Origin: Cupriavidus plantarum | GTDB taxonomy: Bacteria > Pseudomonadota > Gammaproteobacteria > Burkholderiales > Burkholderiaceae | DNA: 64,000 nucleotides | NCBI RefSeq assembly: GCF_905397285.1 | Contig: NZ_CAJPUX010000012.1 | Location: 1 to 64,000 of the forward strand | Direction: 5' to 3' | In this document: in pieces, positions 7,272-16,587 of the stretch | Layout: each line of letters opens with the position of its first letter | How positions within the stretch are numbered: position 1 is the stretch's first letter | Program-made: the position numbers and the translations under genes | The notes under the pieces: model-generated | What the model was told of the DNA's origin: nothing | The model's input: the letters and a program-made list of their open reading frames with translations, nothing else | Database searches by the model: none

Positions 7272-9377
7272 GTGCCCCGCAAGACCCCCATCGAACGCTA
7301 CCGCAACATCGGTATCAGTGCGCACATCGACGCCGGCAAGACGACGACGACCGAGCGTATCCTGTTCTACACCGGCGTCAACCACAAGCTGGGCGAGGTG
7401 CATGACGGTGCGGCGACCATGGACTGGATGGAGCAGGAGCAGGAACGCGGCATCACGATCACGTCCGCCGCGACCACTGCCTTCTGGAAAGGCATGGCCG
7501 GCAACTATCCCGAGCATCGCATCAACATCATCGATACGCCGGGACACGTCGACTTCACGATCGAAGTCGAGCGCTCGATGCGCGTGCTCGATGGCGCCTG
7601 CATGGTGTACGACGCCGTGGGCGGCGTGCAGCCGCAGTCCGAGACCGTCTGGCGTCAGGCCAACAAGTACAAGGTGCCGCGCATCGCGTTCGTGAACAAG
7701 ATGGACCGTGTGGGCGCCGATTTCTTCCGCGTGCAGACGCAGATCGTCGATCGGCTCAAGGGCAATGCCGTGCCGATCCAGATTCCCGTGGGCGCCGAGG
7801 ACGGGTTCCAGGGCGTGGTCGACCTCGTCAAGATGAAGGCCGTCGTGTGGGATGACGCCTCGCAGGGCGTCCGCTTCGAATATCAGGACATTCCCGCCGG
7901 GCTATTGGCCACGGCCGAGGAGTGGCGCGAGAAAATGATCGAGGCGGCGGCGGAAGCCAACGAGGATCTGCTCAACGCTTACCTCGGCGGCGAGGCCCTT
8001 ACCGAAGAACAGATCAAGGCCGGTCTGCGTCAGCGCACGATCGCGGGCGAGATCGTGCCGATGCTGTGCGGCAGCGCGTTCAAGAACAAGGGCGTGCAGA
8101 CGATGCTCGACGCCGTCATCGACTATCTGCCGTCGCCGGTCGACGTGCCGGCCATTCTCGGCCATACCGAGGACGACAAGGAAGCCGAGCGGCATCCGAG
8201 CGACGACGAACCGTTCTCCGCGCTCGCGTTCAAGATCATGACCGACCCGTTCGTGGGCCAGCTCATCTTCTTCCGCGTGTATTCCGGCGTGGTGGAATCC
8301 GGCGATACCGTCTACAACGCGGTGAAGGAAAAACGCGAGCGGCTCGGGCGGATTCTGCAGATGCATGCGAACGTGCGTAACGAGATCAAGGAGGTGCGCG
8401 CGGGGGATATCGCCGCGGCCGTCGGCCTGAAGGAGGCGACGACGGGCGATACGTTATGCGATCCGAACCACGTCATCATCCTCGAGCGCATGAGCTTCCC
8501 CGAGCCCGTGATTTCGCAGGCCGTGGAACCGAAGACCAAGGCCGACCAGGAAAAGATGGGCATCGCGCTGAATCGTCTGGCGCAGGAAGATCCCTCGTTC
8601 CGCGTGGCCACCGATGAGGAGTCCGGGCAGACCATCATCTCCGGGATGGGCGAGCTGCATCTGGAAATTCTGGTCGATCGCATGCGTCGCGAGTTCAATG
8701 TCGAGGCGACGGTGGGCAAGCCGCAGGTGGCATATCGCGAGACGATCCGGACCGCGGTCAAGGACGTCGAGGGCAAGTTCGTCAAGCAGTCGGGCGGGCG
8801 CGGGCAGTATGGCCACGTCGTGCTGAACCTCGAGCCGATGCAGCAGGGTGGCGGGTACGAATTCGTCGATGCTATCAAGGGCGGGGTCGTGCCGCGCGAA
8901 TTCATCCCCGCGGTGGACAAGGGGATTCGCGAGACGCTGAACACCGGGGTACTGGCTGGCTATCCCGTGGTCGACGTCAAGGCGACGCTCGTGTTCGGTT
9001 CGTACCACGACGTGGACTCGAACGAGAATGCGTTCCGCATGGCGGGGTCGATGGCCTTCAAGGAAGGCATGCGGCGCGCCAAGCCTGTGCTGCTCGAGCC
9101 GATGATGGCCGTCGAGGTCGAAACGCCCGAGGAGTTCACGGGTAACGTGATGGGCGATCTGTCTTCGCGGCGCGGCATCGTGCATGGGATGGAGGATATT
9201 GCCGGCGGCGGGGGCAAGATCGTGCGGGCGGAGGTCCCGCTCGCGACGATGTTCGGCTACTCGACGTCGCTACGGTCGCTGACGCAGGGACGAGCCACCT
9301 TCACCATGGAGTTCAAGCACTATGCCGAGGCGCCGGCCAATGTGGCCGAGGCGGTGATCAACTCTCGGAAGGCTTGA
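7272..9377 (+). CDS. fusA: elongation factor G, extra copy
   Basis: This ribosomal translocase GTPase has 701 residues, normal for EF-G. The GTPase motifs are intact: AHIDAGKTTTTE (P-loop), RGITITSAAT (switch), DTPGHVDF and NKMDR. Domains II-V follow, including the FKHYAEAP C-terminus. The start is the GTG at 7272, eight bases after AGGAG at 7259-7263; the upstream GTG at 7245 would add nine residues before the family start. It lies away from rpsL, rpsG and tuf, which suggests it is the second EF-G copy common in Burkholderiaceae rather than the str-operon one. The sequence appears fully functional. Confidence 0.95.
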   Translation: MPRKTPIERYRNIGISAHIDAGKTTTTERILFYTGVNHKLGEVHDGAATMDWMEQEQERGITITSAATTAFWKGMAGNYPEHRINIIDTPGHVDFTIEVERSMRVLDGACMVYDAVGGVQPQSETVWRQANKYKVPRIAFVNKMDRVGADFFRVQTQIVDRLKGNAVPIQIPVGAEDGFQGVVDLVKMKAVVWDDASQGVRFEYQDIPAGLLATAEEWREKMIEAAAEANEDLLNAYLGGEALTEEQIKAGLRQRTIAGEIVPMLCGSAFKNKGVQTMLDAVIDYLPSPVDVPAILGHTEDDKEAERHPSDDEPFSALAFKIMTDPFVGQLIFFRVYSGVVESGDTVYNAVKEKRERLGRILQMHANVRNEIKEVRAGDIAAAVGLKEATTGDTLCDPNHVIILERMSFPEPVISQAVEPKTKADQEKMGIALNRLAQEDPSFRVATDEESGQTIISGMGELHLEILVDRMRREFNVEATVGKPQVAYRETIRTAVKDVEGKFVKQSGGRGQYGHVVLNLEPMQQGGGYEFVDAIKGGVVPREFIPAVDKGIRETLNTGVLAGYPVVDVKATLVFGSYHDVDSNENAFRMAGSMAFKEGMRRAKPVLLEPMMAVEVETPEEFTGNVMGDLSSRRGIVHGMEDIAGGGGKIVRAEVPLATMFGYSTSLRSLTQGRATFTMEFKHYAEAPANVAEAVINSRKA

Positions 9378-9566
9378 TTGTTTTGCCCTCCCTCCCTGCC
9401 TTACAGGGGGGGACGGGTGCCCGGCGGCTCTCGGACGGGATCGGACAGCGTTTTTATGCAGAGGCTGACTTCCGGCGTAAAGGAAGCGTGCGAACCTGTG
9501 TGTCCAGACGCTGTCCCTCCAGGGCGGGAGGAGCAGTCCTCGTTTTCCTCATGACAGGAGCGCATC

Positions 9567-9818
9567 ATGATGGCATTTCTTGGTACGGTGTTCGTCGGGT
9601 TGATCGTGGGTCTGATTGCGCGGGCGATCAAGCCTGGCGATGACAAGATGGGCTGGATCATGACGATCCTGCTCGGGGTGCTCGGGTCGATTGTCGCGGG
9701 ATACGTCGGCCGCGCCGCTGGCTGGTATCAGCCCGGCGAGCCCGCCGGATGGATCGCGTCCGTCGTAGGCGCGATCGTGCTGCTGTTTCTCTACGACCTC
9801 GTCCGACGGAAACGCTAA
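9567..9818 (+). CDS. GlsB/YeaQ/YmgE family membrane protein
   Basis: This 83-residue protein consists of three hydrophobic segments with glycine-rich turns (FVGLIVGLIARAI, MTILLGVLGSIVAGYVG, WIASVVGAIVLLFLYDLV) and a basic tail. That matches the transglycosylase-associated/GlsB family of small stress-induced inner-membrane proteins, whose role is unclear. AGGAG lies just before the start. No clear terminator separates it from the EF-G gene 189 bases upstream. Confidence 0.9.
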   Translation: MMAFLGTVFVGLIVGLIARAIKPGDDKMGWIMTILLGVLGSIVAGYVGRAAGWYQPGEPAGWIASVVGAIVLLFLYDLVRRKR

Positions 9819-9831
9819 GACGCGTCCCGCG

Positions 9832-12800
9832 TCAGTTCCGGCAGCGCAGCAACGTCGCTTCGCTGCCGGGCGTCGCCATCGCGGTGACCTGCGGCGCGAG
9901 CGTCCGTAGCACCTTGACCGCCAGCGCGCTCGTGAACGCGTAGCGCGCCGCGTACGGTTCCCGTACGTGGATGGTCACCGTCCCGAAATACCGATCCCCC
10001 AGCAGGAACACAAACGTCGCCGAGCGGTTGACGATGCGTGAGGAGATCACGCGCCCGCCCGGACCATAGGTCTGGAAGCGCTGGTCGCCCGTGCCCGTCT
10101 TGCCCGCGATCGGCAGCGGCATCGCTGGCGCCTGTCCCACCTTGGCCGACGGCACGAAGGCGCCGCGGATCGAGCGCGCGGTGCCGTTCTCCACCACGTC
10201 AAGCATCGACCTGCGTACAATCGTCGCGATCTGCGGGGAGATAAGAGGCTTGCCTTGTCCCGGCTGCAACGAGTAATAGGTGGCGTACGGCGTGTCCGTG
10301 GCGAAGTCGAGCCGCTGCACGGCGGCTGGCTGCGCGTCGATGCCGCCGTTGAGAATAATGCCCGCGAGTTCGGCCAACGCGGCGGGCCGATCGCCCGACG
10401 CGCCGATCGACGTCGCATAGGACGGCGTCAGCGTGTCGAACGGATACCCCAGCCGTTGCCAGCGCCTGGCGATGCGATTGAACGCATCGCGCTCCAGCAG
10501 CGTGCGGATCCGCGCGTCCTGCCCCAGTTTGCTGCGTGTCTTGAACAGCCACACATAGACTTCCTGCCGCTGGGAGGCGCTGGCCTCGAGGATCTCGGCG
10601 ATCGTCGCATCCGGATGATTGCCGAGGTACTCGACCATCCAGAGTTCGAGCGGATGGATCCGCGACAGATAGCCGCGATCGTTGAGGTTGAACTTGTCCT
10701 TGCCGTACTTCGCGAACAACCCCTCCAGCTCTTCGTCGGTCAGCTTGTGCGCCTTGGGCATGCGTGCCTGCACGGTGCGCGCGAAGGTCTCGTAGTCGGT
10801 GTTCGGCCGCGCGCTGAGCAGCGTGACCGACAGCCGGACCGCCGTGAGCCGCGGTGTGGGCATCTTCACGCGGTCGAGCAGCACCTTGAGCCGCTCGTCG
10901 GAGGACTTGTTCCGATAGCGCTGGTAGAAGGCCGTCATGTACGCGCTGCCTTCCTGATCGGCAAACCGCTCGAGCCATACGCGCCGTTCGGGCGAACTGC
11001 GATCCTCGAGCAGCGACGCCGCGTCGGGGTGAGTCTGGTAGAGCTCGTAGCGCACGATGTCGCGCATCATGCGGATGAACACGAGGTTGACCGAGAACTG
11101 GAAGCCCACGCGCACGGTCATCTGCCGCTCGCCCTCCCAACGCTCGAAGTTCGTGAAGGTCTGCATGCCGCCGCCGGTGTAGAACGCCTCGCCCGCGTTG
11201 CCCGAATACTTGCGGTCCATGGCGGCTTCCAGCATCGCGTCGAGCGTGCGGTCCTGCGGCGTGCGCGCCTTGATCAGGTAATCGACGGCCCAGCGCGTGA
11301 GCGCATCCTGCCGCGGCACCTGCAGCGCCGTCAGCGTTTCGCGGCTTTCACCGGCATAGCGCGCGTGCAGTTCGCCGATGACTTCCAGATACGTGACCAG
11401 CGTGCGAAGCTTCGCCGTGGAACCGAGGTTCAGGCGCGCGCCGCTGTTGATGTCGAACGGCTGGTCGACGTTGTCGGCCTGCACCCGCACGAAGCTCGTG
11501 TTGCCCACGCGCTCGAACAGCGTGAAGCTCGCCACGAGCCGCGAGGGGTCGTCGTTGTCGCGCAGCATGTTCTTGCCGTACAGGCCCATTGCGCGCGCAT
11601 CCGCGGGATTGCGCATGCGCACGAGGGTATCCGTGACCAGGCGCTGCGCCTCGCGATTGATGCTGCTGTCCACGGTCAGGTCCAGCCGGTCCAGATCGTA
11701 GCGGCTCGCAACGCCAGTCAGGTGCGAGATATCGTTGCGCACCTGATTGACGGCCTTGCGCGTGATCCAGGGCGCGGGGTCCGGCCGCTCGGGCGGCGGG
11801 GCCTTGTCCAGCGACGCGGCGATGGCGGCGTCGCGCAGCGCGGGCGTGATGATGCCCGCGCTGGCGAGCAAGCGCAGATAGCTGCCGGTGAGCGCGTCGA
11901 GGTTGGTATCGTCGCGCCGAAGATGGAACGACGGGCGGCGCTGCGAGATGATCAGCGACAGCGCGCGTTTGTAGGCCTGCGCCTGGCGCGGCGTGGGCGC
12001 GCGCGGATCCATGTTTCGCAGCAACGCGTTGACGGTGTTGAAGTCCTCGCCATACCAGACCCACAGGCCGTCGCCCATGCCGCTCACCTCGCCATGGCCC
12101 GCGCGCGCGGACAGAGGCACCGTGTTCAGATAGTCCGTGACGATGCGCTCACGCGCGCGTTGCGTGTCGGGCCCGTCGAGGTAGGCGCGGAGCGAGGCCG
12201 ATGCCATCTGCCGAAACTTGTCGGGCACCGACTGGGTCTTGCCTTCTGGCGAATGGCGATACTTCTCGATTTGCGTGGCCAGCGTGCTGCCGCCCGGCGA
12301 CTGATGGGAACTGTTCGCCAATCGAATGCCGCGATCGAGCACCGCGCGCGATAACCGCCGCCAGTCCACGGCGGGGTTCATCATCGGATACTCGGGGTGA
12401 AGCAGATTCTGGTTCTCGACGTACAGCAAGGCATCCACGACGACGCGTGGCACCGCCTCGAAGTTGTCGTATTGCCGCTGCGGATAGCGTTCCAGCGCCA
12501 GCGTCAGCGCATTGCAGTCGCGGATGACGAGGCCTGCCTGATTCTTTTCGCGATACGCGGGGAAGATGCCGTCGTCCATGAGCCGTACCATGTCGGGCGA
12601 CATGCGCGCCTGCGCGATGGGCACATAACCGCGCGCTTCGAGGCGCTCGCCAAATTCGGGCAGGCGCTCGTAGCCGAGGCGCTCGTCATAGGGTCCGGAG
12701 TGCGGGAAGCGAATGCTGTCGCTGCGGCCTGGCTGGACTTCGAAGGTCAACGACTTGCCAAGGCGGCCAAGGTAGCGCGCCTGCCATTGCGACGTGCGAA

Positions 12801-12933
12801 CCTCGTTCGCGACGATGCTTACGACGATGTACGCACCGCCACACAAGGCCACCGCTACGCCCGCGAGAATCCAGCCACGTCGTGACACGTTTCGGCATCC
12901 GGTTGCGCCGATGCCAGCCGTTTCGGCCGGCAT
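9832..12933 (-). CDS. class A-like penicillin-binding protein (glycosyltransferase + transpeptidase)
   Basis: This is a 1,033-residue protein with one N-terminal membrane anchor (about 20-42). It should polymerise and crosslink peptidoglycan in the periplasm. A family-51 glycosyltransferase-like region includes VENQNLL and GGSTLATQIEKY (near 212). The transpeptidase triad is present: STAK (near 504), SVN (near 613) and KTGTG (near 943). SxN-to-KTG spacing is about 330 residues, far more than usual, so a large insertion is likely. The transglycosylase motifs also deviate from the usual VEDRRF and GGSTITQQ. No obvious partner gene is adjacent. It converges with the small membrane-protein gene 13 bases away. 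Confidence 0.85.
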   Translation of the reverse strand: MPAETAGIGATGCRNVSRRGWILAGVAVALCGGAYIVVSIVANEVRTSQWQARYLGRLGKSLTFEVQPGRSDSIRFPHSGPYDERLGYERLPEFGERLEARGYVPIAQARMSPDMVRLMDDGIFPAYREKNQAGLVIRDCNALTLALERYPQRQYDNFEAVPRVVVDALLYVENQNLLHPEYPMMNPAVDWRRLSRAVLDRGIRLANSSHQSPGGSTLATQIEKYRHSPEGKTQSVPDKFRQMASASLRAYLDGPDTQRARERIVTDYLNTVPLSARAGHGEVSGMGDGLWVWYGEDFNTVNALLRNMDPRAPTPRQAQAYKRALSLIISQRRPSFHLRRDDTNLDALTGSYLRLLASAGIITPALRDAAIAASLDKAPPPERPDPAPWITRKAVNQVRNDISHLTGVASRYDLDRLDLTVDSSINREAQRLVTDTLVRMRNPADARAMGLYGKNMLRDNDDPSRLVASFTLFERVGNTSFVRVQADNVDQPFDINSGARLNLGSTAKLRTLVTYLEVIGELHARYAGESRETLTALQVPRQDALTRWAVDYLIKARTPQDRTLDAMLEAAMDRKYSGNAGEAFYTGGGMQTFTNFERWEGERQMTVRVGFQFSVNLVFIRMMRDIVRYELYQTHPDAASLLEDRSSPERRVWLERFADQEGSAYMTAFYQRYRNKSSDERLKVLLDRVKMPTPRLTAVRLSVTLLSARPNTDYETFARTVQARMPKAHKLTDEELEGLFAKYGKDKFNLNDRGYLSRIHPLELWMVEYLGNHPDATIAEILEASASQRQEVYVWLFKTRSKLGQDARIRTLLERDAFNRIARRWQRLGYPFDTLTPSYATSIGASGDRPAALAELAGIILNGGIDAQPAAVQRLDFATDTPYATYYSLQPGQGKPLISPQIATIVRRSMLDVVENGTARSIRGAFVPSAKVGQAPAMPLPIAGKTGTGDQRFQTYGPGGRVISSRIVNRSATFVFLLGDRYFGTVTIHVREPYAARYAFTSALAVKVLRTLAPQVTAMATPGSEATLLRCRN

Positions 12934-13094
12934 ACCGGCTCATATCCCCAGACAGGACGCGCTTCATCCGAAACGCGCTGTCTGTTTCTGATATTACTCG
13001 GATCGGCGGGTAAACGGAGCGGGAATTCAAACGGGGAAGCTGCGGCAGAGCAACAGTGAGGGCAGCGGTCAAATCACTCTGACCATTCGGCCAC

Positions 13095-13250
13095 CGCGGC
13101 CGACGAAGGGGTAGCTCGGCGGCCGAGAAGCAAGCAAGACTAGGAACGCCCGACCGCCGCGTACGAATAGTACGCAAGGGAGGGCGTTGACGACGTATTG
13201 CGCCGCTTATCGGCCGCCGAGCGCCGCTTATCGGCCGACGAAAGGGTAGC
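13095..13250. repeat. degenerate duplications of an aldo/keto reductase gene end
   Basis: The sequence CGGCCGACGAARGGGTAGC occurs at about 13096-13114 and again at 13232-13250, where it encodes the last residues of the neighbouring reductase. A second short direct repeat, CGCCGCTTATCGGCCG, occurs at 13201 and 13222, exactly 21 bases apart. The region looks like the relic of small tail duplications. Confidence 0.5.
13145..13188. repeat. nested intergenic inverted repeat
   Basis: AACGCCC (13145-13151) can pair with GGGCGTT (13182-13188), enclosing GCGTAC (13159-13164) and GTACGC (13170-13175) around a 5-base loop. There is no T tract, so it is not a standard terminator. It may stabilise the end of the reductase transcript. 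The 294 bases between 12934 and 13227 contain no gene that I can support. Confidence 0.5.
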
Positions 13251-14238
13251 TGGGATCGGTGTAGCCGTGTGTCGAGGCATGGCCGCGCGGGACGAGTCCG
13301 TCCACCATCGCTTCCTCTTCAGCGGAGATCGCCGCGTTGACCGCACCAAAATAGTCCTCGAATTGCGCGAGCGTACGCGGCCCGGCGATGACCGAGCTCA
13401 CGAACGCGTTCGCAAGGACCCATGCCGTGGCGAATTGGCCGGCATTGAGACCGCGTGCTTCCGCATGCGCCTTCAGTGTCTGCGCGATGATCAGCGATTC
13501 CTCACGGAACTCGGTTTCCATCATGCGCTTGTCGGCACGGCCGGCGCGCGAGTTGGCGTCCGGCTGCTGGCCCGGGAGATACTTGCCCGTCAGTACACCA
13601 CGCGCAATCGGGCTGTAGGGCACCACGCCCAGTCCGAAATGCTTGCATGCTGGAAGGATTTCCACTTCGGGCATGCGATTTAGCAGGTTGTAATACGGCT
13701 GACATGCCACCGGCCGGGGCACGCCAAGCTTGTCGCAAAGCCCCGCGATCTCGGCGATGCGCCAGCCGCGGAAGTTCGACACCGCCCAGTAGCGGATCTT
13801 GCCCGCGCGAATCAGGTCGCCCATCGCGCGCACCGGCTCCTCGAGGTTCTCGTCGATGAAGTCCCGGTGCAGGTAGAGGATGTCGACATAATCGGTCGCA
13901 AGACGGCGCAGGCTCGCGTCGATCTCGTGCATGATCCACGTGCGCGAGTAGTGCGACTGGTTCGGCGCGGCGCCCATCTGGTTGCCGAGCTTCGTCGCAA
14001 GGATCCAGTCGGTCCGGTTACGGGCGAGCAGACGACCCACCATCTCTTCCGACGCGCCCTTGGTGTAGACGTCGGCGGTGTCGATGAAGTTGACGCCATG
14101 ATCGCGCGCGCTGGCGACGATCCGCCCGGCTTCGGCCTCGTCGGTCTGGTCCCCGAACATCATGGTGCCCAGGCAGAGCGTCGATACCTTGAGGTTGCTC
14201 GCGCCGAGGCGGCGATACTGCATCGTGAAGTCTGGCAT
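13228..14238 (-). CDS. aldo/keto reductase
   Basis: This 336-residue NADPH-dependent oxidoreductase of the AKR superfamily is a cytoplasmic TIM barrel. Signatures are GTMMFG, the catalytic Asp/Tyr region NFIDTADVYTKGASEE, the lysine-containing ATKLGNQMG, the histidine in DILYLHRD, and the cofactor-binding IAGPRTLAQFED. It resembles the YajO/Tas-like AKR11-12 groups. I chose the ATG at 14238 (MPDFTMQYRRLG) over a TTG at 14265. The substrate is not predictable. The final codons are partly duplicated downstream. Confidence 0.9.
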   Translation of the reverse strand: MPDFTMQYRRLGASNLKVSTLCLGTMMFGDQTDEAEAGRIVASARDHGVNFIDTADVYTKGASEEMVGRLLARNRTDWILATKLGNQMGAAPNQSHYSRTWIMHEIDASLRRLATDYVDILYLHRDFIDENLEEPVRAMGDLIRAGKIRYWAVSNFRGWRIAEIAGLCDKLGVPRPVACQPYYNLLNRMPEVEILPACKHFGLGVVPYSPIARGVLTGKYLPGQQPDANSRAGRADKRMMETEFREESLIIAQTLKAHAEARGLNAGQFATAWVLANAFVSSVIAGPRTLAQFEDYFGAVNAAISAEEEAMVDGLVPRGHASTHGYTDPSYPFVGR

Positions 14239-14280
14239 GGCGTGGAGTCTCGCGTTGGTAGGCAACGCGTCATTGTGCCA

Positions 14281-14318
14281 AAAGAAAAACGCCGCGGCGA
14301 CGGATGTCGCGGCGGCGT
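14281..14318 (-). terminator. rho-independent terminator of argG
   Basis: Read on the minus strand, ACGCCGCCGCGA can pair with TCGCCGCGGCGT (one mismatch) across a short loop, followed by TTTTTCTTT. It lies just past the argG stop. A short T run on the other strand may make it weakly bidirectional. Confidence 0.7.
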
Positions 14319-14339
14319 CTTTCGGGGCGGCGGGAAACG

Positions 14340-15665
14340 TCAGTCTTCCAGCTTCGGCAGCGCCGGGCTCACGCTGGACGACAGCAGGCCCGTCTTGGCG
14401 TAGGTCTGCAGCTTCTCGCGCGTGTCCACGATATCCAACGTGCGCATCGTCAACTGGCCAATACGGTCCAGCGGCGTGAACATCGACTCGCCCTTTTCCA
14501 TCGTCAGGCGTTCCGGCTTGTAGGTCAGGTTCGGCGACGTGGTGTTCAGGATCGAGTAGTCGTTGCCGCGGCGCAGTTCGATGGTCACTTCACCGGTGAC
14601 GGCGCCCGCCACCCAGCGCTGGGCGGTTTCGCGCAGCATGATGGCCTGAGGGTCGAACCAGCGGCCCTGGTACAGCAGGCGGCCCAGACGGCGGCCGTTG
14701 TCGCGGTACTGCTCGATGGTGTCTTCGTTATGGATGCCGGTGACCAGGCGCTCGTAGGCGATGAACAGCAGCGCGAGGCCTGGGGCTTCATAGATGCCGC
14801 GGCTCTTGGCTTCGATGATGCGGTTCTCGATCTGGTCGCTCATGCCGAGGCCGTGGCGGCCGCCGATGCGGTTCGCTTCCATGAACAGATCGACGCTGTT
14901 GGCAAACGTCTTGCCGTTCAGGGCCACGGGCTGGCCCTGTTCGAAGCGCACCGTCACTTCCTCGCGCTTGACTTCGACGTCATCGCGCCAGAACTGCACG
15001 CCCATGATCGGCTGCACGATGCGGATGCCGGAGTCCAGATGCTCGAGATCCTTCGCCTCGTGCGTGGCGCCCAGCATGTTCGAGTCGGTCGAGTACGCCT
15101 TTTCCGCGGACATCTTGTAGTCATGGCCGCTCTGGCGCATGAACTCGGACATCTCGGCGCGGCCGCCCAGTTCGTCGATGAACTGCTGGTCGAGCCAGGG
15201 CTTGTAGATCTGCAGGCCCGGGTTAGTCAGCAGGCCATAGCGGTAGAAACGCTCGATATCGTTGCCTTTGAACGTGCTGCCGTCGCCCCAGATGTTGACG
15301 CCGTCTTCCTTCATCGCCGCCACGAGCATCGTGCCGGTCACCGCGCGACCGATGGGCGTCGTGTTGAAGTACGTGATGCCGGCCGTCGAGATATGGAACG
15401 CACCGCATTGCAGGGCGGCGATGCCCTCGGCGACCAGTTGCGAGCGGCAGTCCACCAGGCGCGCTTCCTCGGCGCCGTAGGCCTTGGCGCGGCGGGGGAT
15501 ATCGTCGTAGTCGGGCTCGTCCGGCTGGCCGAGATTGGCGGTGTAGGCGTAGGGAATCGCGCCCTTCTGGCGCATCCAGAGGAGGGCCGCGCTGGTGTCG
15601 AGGCCGCCCGAGAAAGCGATACCGACGCGCTGGCCGGAGGGAATGTGCTGCAGGATGGTAGTCAT
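14340..15665 (-). CDS. argG: argininosuccinate synthase
   Basis: The enzyme joins citrulline and aspartate using ATP, the penultimate step of arginine synthesis. The 441-residue protein matches the longer, E. coli-type ArgG. The N-terminal ATP loop AFSGGLDTSAAL is intact, as are YTANLGQPDEPDYDD, the citrulline/aspartate region around TTPIGRAVTGTML and WGDGSTFKGND. I start at the ATG at 15665 (MTTILQHIPSG); the frame is open another 65 codons upstream without family similarity. It is monocistronic, with its own terminator at 14281-14318. Confidence 0.97.
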   Translation of the reverse strand: MTTILQHIPSGQRVGIAFSGGLDTSAALLWMRQKGAIPYAYTANLGQPDEPDYDDIPRRAKAYGAEEARLVDCRSQLVAEGIAALQCGAFHISTAGITYFNTTPIGRAVTGTMLVAAMKEDGVNIWGDGSTFKGNDIERFYRYGLLTNPGLQIYKPWLDQQFIDELGGRAEMSEFMRQSGHDYKMSAEKAYSTDSNMLGATHEAKDLEHLDSGIRIVQPIMGVQFWRDDVEVKREEVTVRFEQGQPVALNGKTFANSVDLFMEANRIGGRHGLGMSDQIENRIIEAKSRGIYEAPGLALLFIAYERLVTGIHNEDTIEQYRDNGRRLGRLLYQGRWFDPQAIMLRETAQRWVAGAVTGEVTIELRRGNDYSILNTTSPNLTYKPERLTMEKGESMFTPLDRIGQLTMRTLDIVDTREKLQTYAKTGLLSSSVSPALPKLED

Positions 15666-15873
15666 CGCCAGAATCCAGGTAAATGGAGCGCAGTCGGGCG
15701 CACATGGGGCGCGGACGTCGCTCGAAGTCTTGCAAACCGTGAATTGTGACATGCCGGGGCGCGCGCGCCAAACATCTGCCGCCGTGACAATGTGGACGTC
15801 CCAGGTTTTCTTTGCTAGGCTTTTGTGGACGGCGTACACAATCACGTCCCGCCGCACCAAGAAGGAGATGACG

Positions 15874-16308
15874 ATGGCGCAGATCCAGCCTTACCTGTTC
15901 TTCGAAGGCCGCACCGAGGAGGCAATCGAGTTCTACAAGGACGCGCTTGGCGCGCGCGTGGAAATGTTGATGCGGTTTCGTGACAACCCGGAACCACCGT
16001 CCGGCGAGGGCGGCTGCGTGCAGAAGCCCGGCAGCGAGGACAAGGTCATGCATGCCGCCTTCTGGGTCGGCGATTCGCTGATCATGGCGTCCGATGGCAA
16101 CAATGCGGGCAAGCCCGAATTCAAGGGAATTTCTCTCTCGTATTCTGTCTATGACAAGGAGAGCTGCGAAAAAGCATTCCACGCGCTTTCGGCGGGCGGC
16201 CAGGTCGTGATGGCGCCGGCCAAGACTTTTTTCAGCGAACTGTTCGCGATGGTGACGGACCGTTTCGGCGTCACGTGGATGATCCTTGTCGTGCCCAGGA
16301 TGCCGTAA
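15874..16308 (+). CDS. VOC family (PhnB-like glyoxalase fold) protein
   Basis: This 144-residue single-domain protein of the vicinal-oxygen-chelate superfamily is like PhnB/YjdN. It begins QPYLFFEGRTEEAIEFYKDAL and contains VMHAAFWVGDSLIMASD and DRFGVTWMI, all typical of the paired beta-alpha-beta-beta-beta fold. The ATG at 15874 sits six bases after GAAGGAG (15861-15867), so the longer frame from 15595 is not needed. Members of this family are often metal-free and of unknown substrate, and nothing nearby suggests a pathway. Confidence 0.9.
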   Translation: MAQIQPYLFFEGRTEEAIEFYKDALGARVEMLMRFRDNPEPPSGEGGCVQKPGSEDKVMHAAFWVGDSLIMASDGNNAGKPEFKGISLSYSVYDKESCEKAFHALSAGGQVVMAPAKTFFSELFAMVTDRFGVTWMILVVPRMP

Positions 16309-16368
16309 GGCGCGCCATCGCTCCGCCCTGGCCGTGGCTTACAATGCGCGGCCAACCGGAGAGATGCC

Positions 16369-16578
16369 ATGGAATCCCGCCTGATCGACCTCGAGATCAA
16401 GGTCGCCTTTCAGGAAGACCTGATCGAGACCCTCAACCTGGCAGTGGCGCGACAGCAGCAACAGCTCGACCTGCTGCAGGAACAGTTTCGCGCGCTGTAT
16501 CACCAGATGCGCGCCAACGCGGGCGCGGCCACGGCCGCGGAGTCCAATCCGCAGCACGAGATTCCGCCGCATTACTGA
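16369..16578 (+). CDS. slyX: SlyX family protein
   Basis: This is a 69-residue cytoplasmic protein. The first 50 residues form a coiled coil (LEIKVAFQEDLIETLNLAVARQQQQLDLLQEQ) followed by the family's PPHY end. SlyX is widespread but its function is unknown. The next gene, a DUF1439 protein, starts 9 bases downstream, so the two are probably co-transcribed. Confidence 0.93.
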   Translation: MESRLIDLEIKVAFQEDLIETLNLAVARQQQQLDLLQEQFRALYHQMRANAGAATAAESNPQHEIPPHY

Positions 16579-16587
16579 GGGGCTTGA

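Noticed and set aside
10255..12354. 699-codon open frame opposite the penicillin-binding protein gene
   Set aside because: Arg/His/Ala-rich composition typical of antisense frames in GC-rich genes; the other strand has all PBP motifs.
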